A stretch of 26,536 nt of DNA from Paludibacteraceae bacterium (GTDB lineage Bacteria > Bacteroidota > Bacteroidia > Bacteroidales > Paludibacteraceae): assembly GCA_024401495.1 (NCBI GenBank), contig JAKSKW010000021.1, forward strand, positions 1-26,536, written 5' to 3'. Under the pieces are notes generated by a model that was given only the letters and a program-made list of their open reading frames with translations, did not search any database and was not told the origin of the DNA. Shown in pieces: positions 1 to 9,700 of the stretch (its first letter is position 1; each line of letters begins with the position of its first letter). The position numbers and the translations under genes are program-made.

Positions 1-4
1 AGTG

Positions 5-35
5 CAAAAGTATAGCAGATTTTGGTACTGTGCAA
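5..35 (-). promoter_or_regulatory. Bacteroidota-type promoter reading out of the window
   Basis: On the minus strand a -7 element TACTTTTG (5-12) lies exactly 20 bases downstream of a TTG -33 element (33-35). This matches the Bacteroidota primary sigma consensus, so it probably drives a gene to the left of the window that cannot be seen here. Confidence 0.55.
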
Positions 36-358
36 GCGTTTTAGGAATTATTTTTTAGAAATGTTCATAAATCGCTGATTATAGGAGAAATAAATTTTAA
101 AGATTTTTAACATAAAAATGCCCCGCGTTGGCACATGTGGCAAAAATCTGAGGTGTCTTGTCATCGTTACCGTCATCGTCATCGTTTTTAAGCACGAATT
201 TTCCATGAATTTTTATTTTCGAACACAGATTTCTCGGATCTTTCGAATTAAAAACACGAAAACCGTGGGCTCACGCACCACGGCTACCTATATTCCGCCA
301 CTACGTGGCTTGCGATAATTTCCGGAGATGGACCGGAAAATTTGATTTGGAAAAACAA
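36..358. other. Non-coding stretch with tandem hairpins
   Basis: No convincing gene is present; the only long open frame (118-318) is low-complexity and unlike a protein. The stretch holds a CGTCATCGT-type simple repeat near 165-187 and three short inverted repeats in a row: CCGTGG/CCACGG (263-268 with 278-283), GCCAC/GTGGC (297-309) and TTTCCGG/CCGGAAA (319-339). None is followed by a run of T on either strand, so they are not obvious terminators. Confidence 0.5.
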
Positions 359-383
359 AGAGACGCCGCATTGCGACGTCTCT
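359..383 (-). terminator. metG terminator (GAGACG palindrome)
   Basis: AGAGACG pairs with CGTCTCT, with an inner CGC/GCG and an ATT loop. On the minus strand the hairpin is followed by TTTGTTTTT, 30 bases after the metG stop. It belongs to a family of GAGACG/CGTCTC palindromes seen five times in this window. Confidence 0.75.
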
Positions 384-413
384 ATTCAGAAATGACATAT
401 TTTCTCTATACCT

Positions 414-2507
414 TTATCCTACCTCACATCCATTAGCAACTTCCTTGCTTGGAGATATAACAACAAGCTTTCCGTCGCTGTTAACGGCTGACATAATCAT
501 TCCTTGGCTCTCAATACCCATCATCTTTCTTGGTTTGAAATTAGCCACGAAACATACTTGCTTGCCTACTAGCTCTGCTGGGTTTGGATAACTCTTGGCG
601 ATTCCTGAAAGAATTGTGCGACCACCCATTCCGTCGTCGATCTTAAACTGAAGCAATTTATCTGACTTAGGTACATTAGTGCACTCCAAGATCTTGCCGA
701 CGCGGATGTCAAGCTTCTCAAAGCCTTCGAAATCGGCGTACTCCTTTACTGGCTCTGGCTTCCACGACTCTGCCTTTAGCTTAGCCTCTGCCTCAGCAGC
801 TGCTGCCTCGTTCTGAGCCTTGATATCCTGTAGCCTCTTGACCTGTGCATCTACCAATGCGTCCTCGATCTTCTCAAACAACAATTCTGCCTTGCCCAAC
901 TCTGCTCCTACTGCAAGCAAATCTGTCTTTCCTAACTGATTCCACTCGAATGTCTGCATGTTAAGCATCTTACGTAGCTTCTCTGATGAGAATGGCAAGA
1001 ATGGCTCGAACGCGATTGCCAAGTTAGCGGCAATCTGCAAAGCGATATGTAGAATCGACGCTGTACGGTCCATATCTGTCTTAGCAAGCTTCCATGGCTC
1101 TGTCTCTGCCAAATACTTGTTTCCGATACGTGCTAAGTTCATTGCCTCTTTCTGAGCGTCACGGAACTTGAAGTTGTCAAGCAACTGCTCAAGTTTTGCC
1201 TTGACGTCGGCAAACTCTTTCAAAGTCTCCTTATCGTAGTCTGTCAACTCCTTCAACGCTGGCACTTTACCGTCGAAATACTTAGAAGTAAGTACCAAAG
1301 CACGGTTGATGAAATTACCGTAGATTGCTACAAGCTCATTGTTGTTGCGAGCCTGATAGTCCTTCCAAGTGAAGTCGTTATCCTTTGTCTCAGGAGCGTT
1401 GGCTGTCAACACATAACGAAGCACATCCTGCTTGCCTGGGAAGTCAACCAAATACTCATTCAACCATACAGCCCAGTTGCGCGATGTTGAGATCTTGTCG
1501 CCCTCAAGGTTCAAGAACTCGTTGCTTGGCACGTTGTCTGGAAGGATGTAGCTGCCCTCTGCCTTTAGCATTGCAGGGAAGACAATACAGTGGAAAACGA
1601 TGTTATCCTTACCGATGAAGTGAATCAAACGAGTGTCCTCGTCCTTCCACCACTTCTCCCAATTACCGTACTTCTCTGGATTAGCATCACACATCTCCTT
1701 TGTGTTGCTGATATATCCGATTGGAGCGTCGAACCATACGTAAAGCACTTTACCTTCTGCCCCCTCAACTGGCACTGGAATACCCCACTCCAAGTCGCGA
1801 GTCACAGCACGTGGCTGAAGATCCATATCCAACCAGCTCTTACACTGTCCGTATACGTTAGGACGCCACTCTTTGTGATCCTCCAAAATCCACTTCTTCA
1901 ACCAATCCTGGTGCTGGTTCAAAGGCAAGAACCAGTGCTTAGTAGGTCGCTTAACTGGCTTTGAACCTGAAAGCTTACTTACTGGGTTGATCAACTCCTC
2001 TGGCGATAGTGTGCTACCACACTTCTCACACTGGTCACCGTAGGCTCCCTGTGCGTGGCAACGTGGGCACTCTCCTACGATATAGCGGTCTGCCAAGAAT
2101 GTCTTAGCCTCCTCGTCGTAGTACTGCTCGCTTGTCTGCTCTACAAACTTATTGTTGTCGTACAATGTCTTGAAGAAATCAGAAGCAAGCTTATGATGTG
2201 TCTTAGAAGTTGTGCGTGAGTAGACGTCGAAAGAAATTCCAAACTCCTTGAATGAATCCTTGATAATCTTGTGGTAACGATCCACAACATCCTGTGGAGT
2301 GATACCCTCTTTTCTTGCACGGATAGTTACAGGCACTCCGTGCTCATCAGAACCTCCGATGAAAATCACATCCTCGCCTTTCAAACGAAGATAGCGAACA
2401 TAAATATCAGCAGGGACATAAACTCCTGCAAGATGACCGATGTGCACTGGTCCGTTAGCATACGGAAGAGCAGACGTTACGGTCGTTCTCTTATATTTCT
2501 TCTCCAT
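414..2507 (-). CDS. metG: Methionine--tRNA ligase
   Basis: Cytosolic class I aminoacyl-tRNA synthetase that charges tRNA-Met for initiation and elongation. Visible features: HIGH at residues 22-25 of the Rossmann catalytic domain; a zinc knuckle with Cys147, Cys150, Cys160 and Cys163; the KMSKS loop in the variant form KISTS (338-342), which I recall as usual in Bacteroidales; a helical anticodon-binding domain; and from about residue 597 a C-terminal EMAP/Trbp111-like tRNA-binding domain (LDIRVGKI...). Length 697 residues fits dimeric bacterial MetRS with that appended domain. An Ala/Glu-rich linker joins the anticodon and EMAP-like domains. It starts 68 bases after the S66 peptidase gene with no clear promoter between, so cotranscription is possible. 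A hairpin terminator follows. Confidence 0.97.
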   Translation of the reverse strand: MEKKYKRTTVTSALPYANGPVHIGHLAGVYVPADIYVRYLRLKGEDVIFIGGSDEHGVPVTIRARKEGITPQDVVDRYHKIIKDSFKEFGISFDVYSRTTSKTHHKLASDFFKTLYDNNKFVEQTSEQYYDEEAKTFLADRYIVGECPRCHAQGAYGDQCEKCGSTLSPEELINPVSKLSGSKPVKRPTKHWFLPLNQHQDWLKKWILEDHKEWRPNVYGQCKSWLDMDLQPRAVTRDLEWGIPVPVEGAEGKVLYVWFDAPIGYISNTKEMCDANPEKYGNWEKWWKDEDTRLIHFIGKDNIVFHCIVFPAMLKAEGSYILPDNVPSNEFLNLEGDKISTSRNWAVWLNEYLVDFPGKQDVLRYVLTANAPETKDNDFTWKDYQARNNNELVAIYGNFINRALVLTSKYFDGKVPALKELTDYDKETLKEFADVKAKLEQLLDNFKFRDAQKEAMNLARIGNKYLAETEPWKLAKTDMDRTASILHIALQIAANLAIAFEPFLPFSSEKLRKMLNMQTFEWNQLGKTDLLAVGAELGKAELLFEKIEDALVDAQVKRLQDIKAQNEAAAAEAEAKLKAESWKPEPVKEYADFEGFEKLDIRVGKILECTNVPKSDKLLQFKIDDGMGGRTILSGIAKSYPNPAELVGKQVCFVANFKPRKMMGIESQGMIMSAVNSDGKLVVISPSKEVANGCEVG

Positions 2508-2575
2508 TATATCTTAATTTTCTTATTTTCTAAATTATGTGCGACGGTGCATTTTGCATTCCGCATATGCATCCT

Positions 2576-3622
2576 TTAGTCGACGTATTGTAACGTTGCT
2601 CCTGTAGCGTCGACTGTCAATTTCACACGTCTACCTAAACAAATTGCATTATTAGGCTGGGCATGTCCGACATTGACTCCATACATGATTGGAATGTCAA
2701 GATCGCCAAACTTGCTTGCGATAATCTCCTCCACACTCTTGTCGCTGCCCTGGTTCATATTGATAAACTGACCTACCACGACGCCAACGATATTATCAAG
2801 CTTACCACTCAACTTAAGCTGTGTCAGCATTCTGTCTAAGCTGTAGTTGCTCTCACCAGTGTCCTCAATGAAAAGGATAGCTTGCTTCGTGTTCAAATCG
2901 TAAGCTGTACCACCAAGGCTATAGATCAACGATAGGTTTCCTCCTACGAGTCTTCCTTCAGCAACACCATCTTTGCAATTGGCGTTCTTAGCTATCTTCA
3001 ATCCGTCAGCCTCACCGAACAATGCTTTACGAAGGCTCTCAGCAGTAGTGGTATTGGAAAGATTCTGAGCCATGCCTCCATGGATTGTCTCCACACCAAG
3101 ATTATTGACCGCTGCATGGACAGCAGTGACGTCGCTATAACCAACAATCCACTTCGGATGAGCAATTAGAGCCTCCAAATCAATGAACGGAAGTGTCATT
3201 GCGGCACCATAACCACCACGTGCGGCTATAATCGCCTTTACTGACGGATTGTCGATCAACTTCTGCGTGCCATCCACTCTCTCAGCTAAAGTGCCGGCAT
3301 ATCTTCCATCTACTTTATAAAGATTATCAGCCTCTATCACATTCAAGCCCCAACTCTTAATAGTCGCAATTCCAGCCGACATCTCTGCCTGTGAAACCGC
3401 GTTTGACAGTGCGAAGATCGCTACCGTATCACCTTTCTTCAAGAACGGAGCACGAATATCATCAGTAATCTCTTTCTGATTAGAAAGAATAGTTGAATAA
3501 TACTCCTTATTGTAAATGTTTGTATATTCGTTAGTGATATACTCGTTAGTGATCTCATCTCCACACGAAGACATCATCAACAAGCCACCACACGCAGCAA
3601 ACAATGTTGCAAAGAATCTCAT
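2576..3622 (-). CDS. S66-family LD-carboxypeptidase-like lipoprotein
   Basis: Peptidase family S66 (LdcA/MccF) members cleave the L,D-bond of murein tetrapeptides or detoxify microcin C-like compounds. The likely Ser-Glu-His triad is visible: Ser163 in GYSD, Glu253 in FIEDTGE and His320 in GHAQPN. What is unusual is the N-terminus: a signal peptide ends in a lipobox with Cys20, followed by acidic residues and a repetitive TNEY/TNIY linker, so the enzyme should be a lipoprotein rather than cytosolic like E. coli LdcA. The GDE after the Cys resembles a Bacteroidota lipoprotein export signal, so it may face outward. That would fit trimming of external muropeptides or protection from peptide antibiotics, but the substrate is inference. 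Start supported by its own promoter (3650-3682) and the signal peptide. Confidence 0.86.
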   Translation of the reverse strand: MRFFATLFAACGGLLMMSSCGDEITNEYITNEYTNIYNKEYYSTILSNQKEITDDIRAPFLKKGDTVAIFALSNAVSQAEMSAGIATIKSWGLNVIEADNLYKVDGRYAGTLAERVDGTQKLIDNPSVKAIIAARGGYGAAMTLPFIDLEALIAHPKWIVGYSDVTAVHAAVNNLGVETIHGGMAQNLSNTTTAESLRKALFGEADGLKIAKNANCKDGVAEGRLVGGNLSLIYSLGGTAYDLNTKQAILFIEDTGESNYSLDRMLTQLKLSGKLDNIVGVVVGQFINMNQGSDKSVEEIIASKFGDLDIPIMYGVNVGHAQPNNAICLGRRVKLTVDATGATLQYVD

Positions 3623-3649
3623 AAATAATCCTAATTAAATTCAGGTTGC

Positions 3650-3682
3650 AAAGGTACTATTTTTTAGCAAATTATTCCAAAT
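3650..3682 (-). promoter_or_regulatory. Promoter of the S66 lipoprotein gene
   Basis: Minus-strand -33 TTTG (3679-3682), 21-base spacer, -7 TACCTTTG (3650-3657), placed about 28 bases before the start codon. The -33 lies inside the T-rich tail of the upstream gene's terminator. Confidence 0.7.
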
Positions 3683-3713
3683 AAAAAACGGTCTGCTTTC
3701 ACAGACCGTTTTA
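3683..3713 (-). terminator. Terminator of the giant T9SS gene
   Basis: Perfect stem AACGGTCTG/CAGACCGTT (3688-3711) with loop CTTTCA on the plus strand. On the minus strand it is followed by TTTTTTATT, about 20 bases after the stop of the giant gene. Confidence 0.85.
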
Positions 3714-3731
3714 TCATTTATTTATCAAGCA

Positions 3732-6700
3732 TTAATCATTGATCAAAGTGAAGTGTCCGACGTATTTCTTTCTGATCTCGTCGATCCAAATCTCATACCA
3801 ATAATCGGTAGACGGCATCTTCTTTCCAAGGTAGGTTCCATCCCATGCCTCATCACCCTTGATCTCCGCAAGCTTCTTTCCATAACGGTCGAAGATTGTG
3901 ACCTTAGCATCTGGATAAGCCTCTGCAATCACCTGTGAGATAAATCCGTCGTTAGTACCGTCGCCATTAGGAGTGACGACAGTCGGGATCTCAAACTCTG
4001 GAGCTTCCGCATCAAACTCATAACTGCTTGTACATCCGTTGGCATCCTTGATAACCGCTGTATGATGACCATAGTTGACACGTACCTCTTCAGAAGGAGA
4101 GAATTCATTGGCATCAATCTTGTACTCGAATGGAGCCTCACCAACTTCATCACTTGGCACAATCTCAATATTATGGTAGTCAATCTTATTGATTGTCTCA
4201 ATCATCGGTGTACCTGCGACTCTAACCTCAATATCATCAGTCACAGACGGACAAGCCTCAGAAGTAAGTTTCACAGTGTACTTATATGTTCCAATCTCAT
4301 TCTCATTAAATCTAAGGACACTACTTGTTGAGACTACTGAATCCTTGCTGTCAGTCCACTCATAACTCATCACGTCGCCACTCATAACCTTCAAGCCAAA
4401 CCTTAGATTTCCGACATTATACTCACAAACTGTTGTATCGTTTGCGTTGATTTTGAAATCGATTGGCTGAGCCACTTTGACCGAGATCTTCTCAGTGATC
4501 TTACATCCTCCGTTCTGACTGATTGTGAATGAATACGTCTCATCAGCTTCTGGAGTAACAACGGCAGTGTTACCTGTGCTTACCAATGTTGGATTCTCTT
4601 CCCACTCAACATCAGCTGTTGTTGGAGTAAGTGATTCAAGACCGATCTCTTCCGACTCTCCCGCACATACAACTTCAACATTCTTGATTGTATAAGTTGG
4701 ACGTGGAAGGATTGTCAATGTACCGAATGTGCCCTCTGCCTTACAACCTCTGTTTGTAGCCTCATATGTGTACTCACCAGCCTCAGCTGATGTCACCTTC
4801 TTAAATACAAGCGCTGCGTCGGTGCTGACCTCCTGGCCATCTTTCTTCCAAACTATATCTGGCTTTTCCAATCCTGCTGTCAACACTGCTGACAATGTTA
4901 TATTCTCACCCTCACATAATGTAGTGTCGAATTTGACTGTATTATCCTTGATAGGATTTGGTGAGATCTCAACAGAGAATCCTGTTGAACATCCATTTGC
5001 ATCCTTATAAGTCAACTTATATACTCCACCCTTCTTAGTGATTGTGTTGCCTGTCGTGCCGTCGCCCCAGACAAAGTCTGATCCTTCAACATCAGCTACA
5101 ATCTTAACCTCGCCTCCACAACTATGGAACTTAGTTCCATCGGCTGTGGCATTCATCTTAACCGGTGAATTCTCATTGTCATCCTCTGAAATCTCGATGT
5201 TTCCATCAATCTTTCCGGTATTGATTGAGACTGTCTTATCGAATGTCTTTTTGCAGACTCCATCAGAGATTGTCACAGAGAATTTAGTCTCTGCCTTAAT
5301 AGGATCACTGACAAACTCTTTCTCAACAGTTGCATTATTTGGCTTATTCCAAACATATGTCAATGTCGAATCAAAGATTTCCTCGTCAGACATCTTGATG
5401 TTCAACTCAACCGCTGTATTTGGGCAAACAGCATCAGCACCTTCAATGGTAACAGTTCCCAAAGTATGTATCTCCACTACAATTGGAGCCTTTGACGATG
5501 TACACTCCTTAATGTTTGGAGCAACTCCAATGTTGAATGAACCCTCAACTCGGTATGTTCCCGAAGTAGTAACAACTTCATCCTGACCAAGTGTGCTTCC
5601 GAATGCCGTGTAGAATGTAGTGAACTCTACCTTCTTGCTGACATCCGACCACAATCCGTTAATGTCAACTGGCTTCTCACATGAAGCACTGTCTCGTGTG
5701 ATTAGTTGCGGATTAGAGAAGATGTGAACCTCAACCACATTAGCGCTACTTGTCTCAGCGTCGTTACCCTGAGCCACATAATACTTTCTGATAGTCTCAG
5801 GCTCACCTGGATTTGTTGTGACATCAATTACTGGAGCCGACGCAAGTCGTACTCCACCCTTCTTAGGATCTCCGTCATACCAGATCAATGAGTAATTACT
5901 GTCTGTAACCTTAGCGAACTGCTCGATTGGATCAGGAGTCTCACCGTCACAGTAGTAAGCGATAGTTGTTGTTGGAATTGGTGTCTTAGTGATGATCACA
6001 GTTACCTCCTGCAACTCACTCTCACATCCATTCTTGCTAACTTGCTTAACCTTATATGTGACAGTCGCGTCGTCAGTAACCATCTCTGGCGACGGTGCAG
6101 TCTCTCCGATCTCGTTGCCTTCTGCATCATACCATACAAGCTTATTACCAGCAGAAGCAACTACCGCTGTCTCATCCTGCTCTGTCAAAGTTGGGAACTT
6201 GCCATCTACAGCATCCGACAATGTATAGTGGATAGCGTGGTCTGGCATAACAGCTGGCACAAACTCAACGTTAACCTCGACTGATACTTTCTTACCTACA
6301 CAAACGTGTCCCTTTGCGATCTCATATACAGGCTCTACCTCATAGTCGTACATTCTTGTGCTTGTCACCTTTGTCTCTGGAGTCAACTCTGTTGTGATCT
6401 GACCCTTCAAATACCAGTTGTACGATGTTGGATTCTTGCATGTAGCGCAGTTGCTATCATCAACTGTTGCTCTCAATGGCATAGCCTCATCACCCGAACA
6501 ATAATTGATAACATCAGCCTTCAACGCAGCGACCTCCACTGTAGTGACTGTGAATGTCGACTTGTCGCTCACTGCAGTTCCATTTGTCTGTGCTACTGTG
6601 AATTCCTTCACGCCAGCCTCTTCTGAAGTGTATTTCTCAGGAGCATCCATCTCGTCTCCATTCTCGTCGTACCAGATCAAAGTATTTCCTTCCTCTGCCT

Positions 6701-9700
6701 CTACAAGAGTAGTAACGTCGATCTCATCTCCCACACAGATTGTTGTGTCGTTAGGATTTGGCTTCTGGCTGCTTGTGATCAATACGCTCACTGGGACAAG
6801 ATCGCCGATACAGCCTTCTGGTGATTTCTCACGCACATAGTAAGTGACCTTACCCTCGTTGCTCAAGTCGACAAGGATAGGAGCCTTGACTGAATCCTTA
6901 ATTGCAGCATCCTCACTCTTATACCATACTACATAGTTTCTACTCTCTGAAGCAGAAGCCATATTAGTGATGTTTTCACTTACGCCATCCTTTAAAGGCA
7001 ACTCCTTCTCTGGCTTCACTGTAGGAGTAGACGGCACTTCGTTAATCACCACATCCCACTCTTTCAATTCACCCTTACATCCTGTAGCCTCATCAGTAAG
7101 CACATAGAAGTATGTATTGCGGACATCCTCAGCAGGAATATCTTCCGCGTCTACAACAATAGTCTTATTCTTATCGCCATACCACTCGATTGTGCGGTCG
7201 TCGACAGTAACGTCGCCAAGCTTAAGTGCCTCATTCTCACAAATCACAGCCTTATCGGTGATCTCCTCGTCTGGAAGACCATTCACTGTCAATGAGACTG
7301 TCTTAGATGACGCTGGATTTGCAGTCGGACAAGATGGATCCGAAATCTTCACCTTATAATCTCCCATCTCCTTTACAATGAATGAATCCACTGATGAAGC
7401 ATCACCCAAACTTGTATTGCCAAGGAAGAACTCATACTCATACTTGCTGCTCTTTGGTGAACCAACAGCTTTTAGCACTGTAGAATCACCAGCACAAATC
7501 TCAGAATCCTTGATTGTAAGCTCTGCTTTCTGCACTCCCTCACAAGCGTCGTCGATACACTCACTTGTAGCCTGAGCACGGATCTCATCATCTGAATGGC
7601 CAAGCAACTGAGCGTATGCCTGGTTGATCAAAACCTCATTACAAGCGTCGACTGTACCTGTCCATGTGACAGTATATTTCTTTCCGTATGGAATTGGTTT
7701 GTTCATTCCATGCTCAAACTCCCATACGATAGAATCACCAACAAGCTTACCTCCCTCGTCAGCCGAACCAAATGTGATCTCCTCTGGCTTATTGTCGACG
7801 ATAGTCAAATTGTAAGCATAGTCAGTGTGGACATGCATATTAGAGTATTTGAAGCTACCCCATGCCATACCATTGAATGAAAGTTTTCCTTCCTTCACTG
7901 TCAATCCAGACGCAGTGAATGCGGCACCAGCAGAAGTGTCTTTTCCGAACCACATCTGAAGGATATCATCCTGAAGTCTGATTTTCCAACGTGAAGGATT
8001 GTTTTTCAAAGCGACAGTAGCCTTCTGCACCTGCTTTGTTCCATCAAGACAAGTGATAGACATACCGTTTGAGCTGTTGTACTTAAACTGAATATGAATA
8101 TTGTCTCTCAAGATAATCTCACTCTCCTGATCTTGTGAGATATCCGCGTCCATCTCAACATAGATATTCTTTGAAAGCGAATTCTTGAATGTTGCGCTGT
8201 TTCCTTGAGTAATAGTAAGCACACCGTCTTTCATTGCAGATCCGTTCGCTGTCCAATCAGAAACATTCGCAAGAGCATCATCGAAAATAGCTCCGTGAGT
8301 CTGCTCATACTCAATAGTATATGTCACCTCATCACCAATCTGCACCTTCTCCTTGTCAACAGTCTTGATAAGTGTTGTTGGAAGGATTGGCTTTGGCACC
8401 TTAGCACATGTCACAGTGACCTCCGCAGTATCAGACAATGGCGAGTTCTTCTCAGCAAGAATCCAAGCCACGTTTGTAGTCAACTCATCATCTGTCTCAC
8501 ACTCCGCACCTGAAGGGAAACTTGCTATCGCTGTGTAGATGATAGATCCCTTCTGCTTAACCTGCATGATTGGAATCTCCCATTTCACTACCCAACGTCC
8601 GTCTGCAATCTGATATTTATCCCAGCTTGCACCATACTCGGCAAGCGGACACTCATTCATAAAGTCGACAAACTCCATTCCCTTAGGCAAGGTATCGATC
8701 ACGACAACGTCTCTTGCCTCACGTCCGGCCATAGGACCAGTTCCTAGGATACGACGCCATACATAACCATCATACTCCTCGACAAGAATATTCTTGACTA
8801 CATGTGTTGGTTTCTCACATACACTTGGCAAATATTCTATTACAGGAATCTCGACAGATTTTCCTGTTTCTGGATCAATAGTCTGCCAGCTTGGTGATAC
8901 AGGATGATAATTACCATCCTCGGCATCTTGCGCCTTTGCATCCCACGACCAGTCGTCAGCAAAGTTTGTAGACGCCCAGTTGCTTGGATATAGATAACCA
9001 GCCACACGTAGAGGCTCTGTACCTCCCTTGTGGATTCGGGATCCCATACCATAGTAGTTAGACAAATGTGCTGTAGTTGTCACCAAAAGCGGAGCAAACT
9101 GAATACACATTCTCTGGTTCCACTTACCATAATCATCCGATCCCTCTACGATTGTCTCGTGAGTTACGTTTACCTTATCAGCCGATGATCTCTTTCCTTC
9201 ATAGATGGCTGTGTACCAACCCCATCCATTAGGACAATCCTCTTCTCCAGCAAGACAGTCGAGACCTGCATCATACATATAATATGCGATACGATAGTTT
9301 CCATAGTTGATATATGGCTCGATAGCGTCGTTGTAAAGGCGGAATCTCAACCACTGCTGTGAAGTACCAAGACCACTGTTTGAAATACCGATGTTGACGC
9401 GAGGACGTCCACCGTCAAGCCAACCAGCCTCTGATGAGTTCTCGAAGTTGATCTTATACTCAACCAAGTTGCCTGGATTAACCTTCTCCACGTCGGAAGT
9501 CTTCTCAATCTTCAAAGCACGCTTGATGACGTCGACGCAGTTACGCTGCATTGTAGCAGTGACATAGTTAGGATACTCATTAGTTGTCCAACCAGTACCA
9601 TTAGAACAAGTGATGTCGGCTGTAGTGCAATATCTACCGAACGCATTCGGACCAATCTTACACTTATAAGAAACCTGTCCCATTGTCTTAGACAAGTTGG

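Noticed and set aside
118..318. 66-residue open frame near the left edge
   Set aside because: Low-complexity (VIVTVIVIV from a CGTCATCGT repeat), runs through hairpins, no promoter or family resemblance.
5038..5586. 182-residue plus-strand frame inside the giant gene
   Set aside because: Antisense to the Ig-like modules; Ser/Thr/Pro/Val-rich composition is what the complement of that coding sequence produces.
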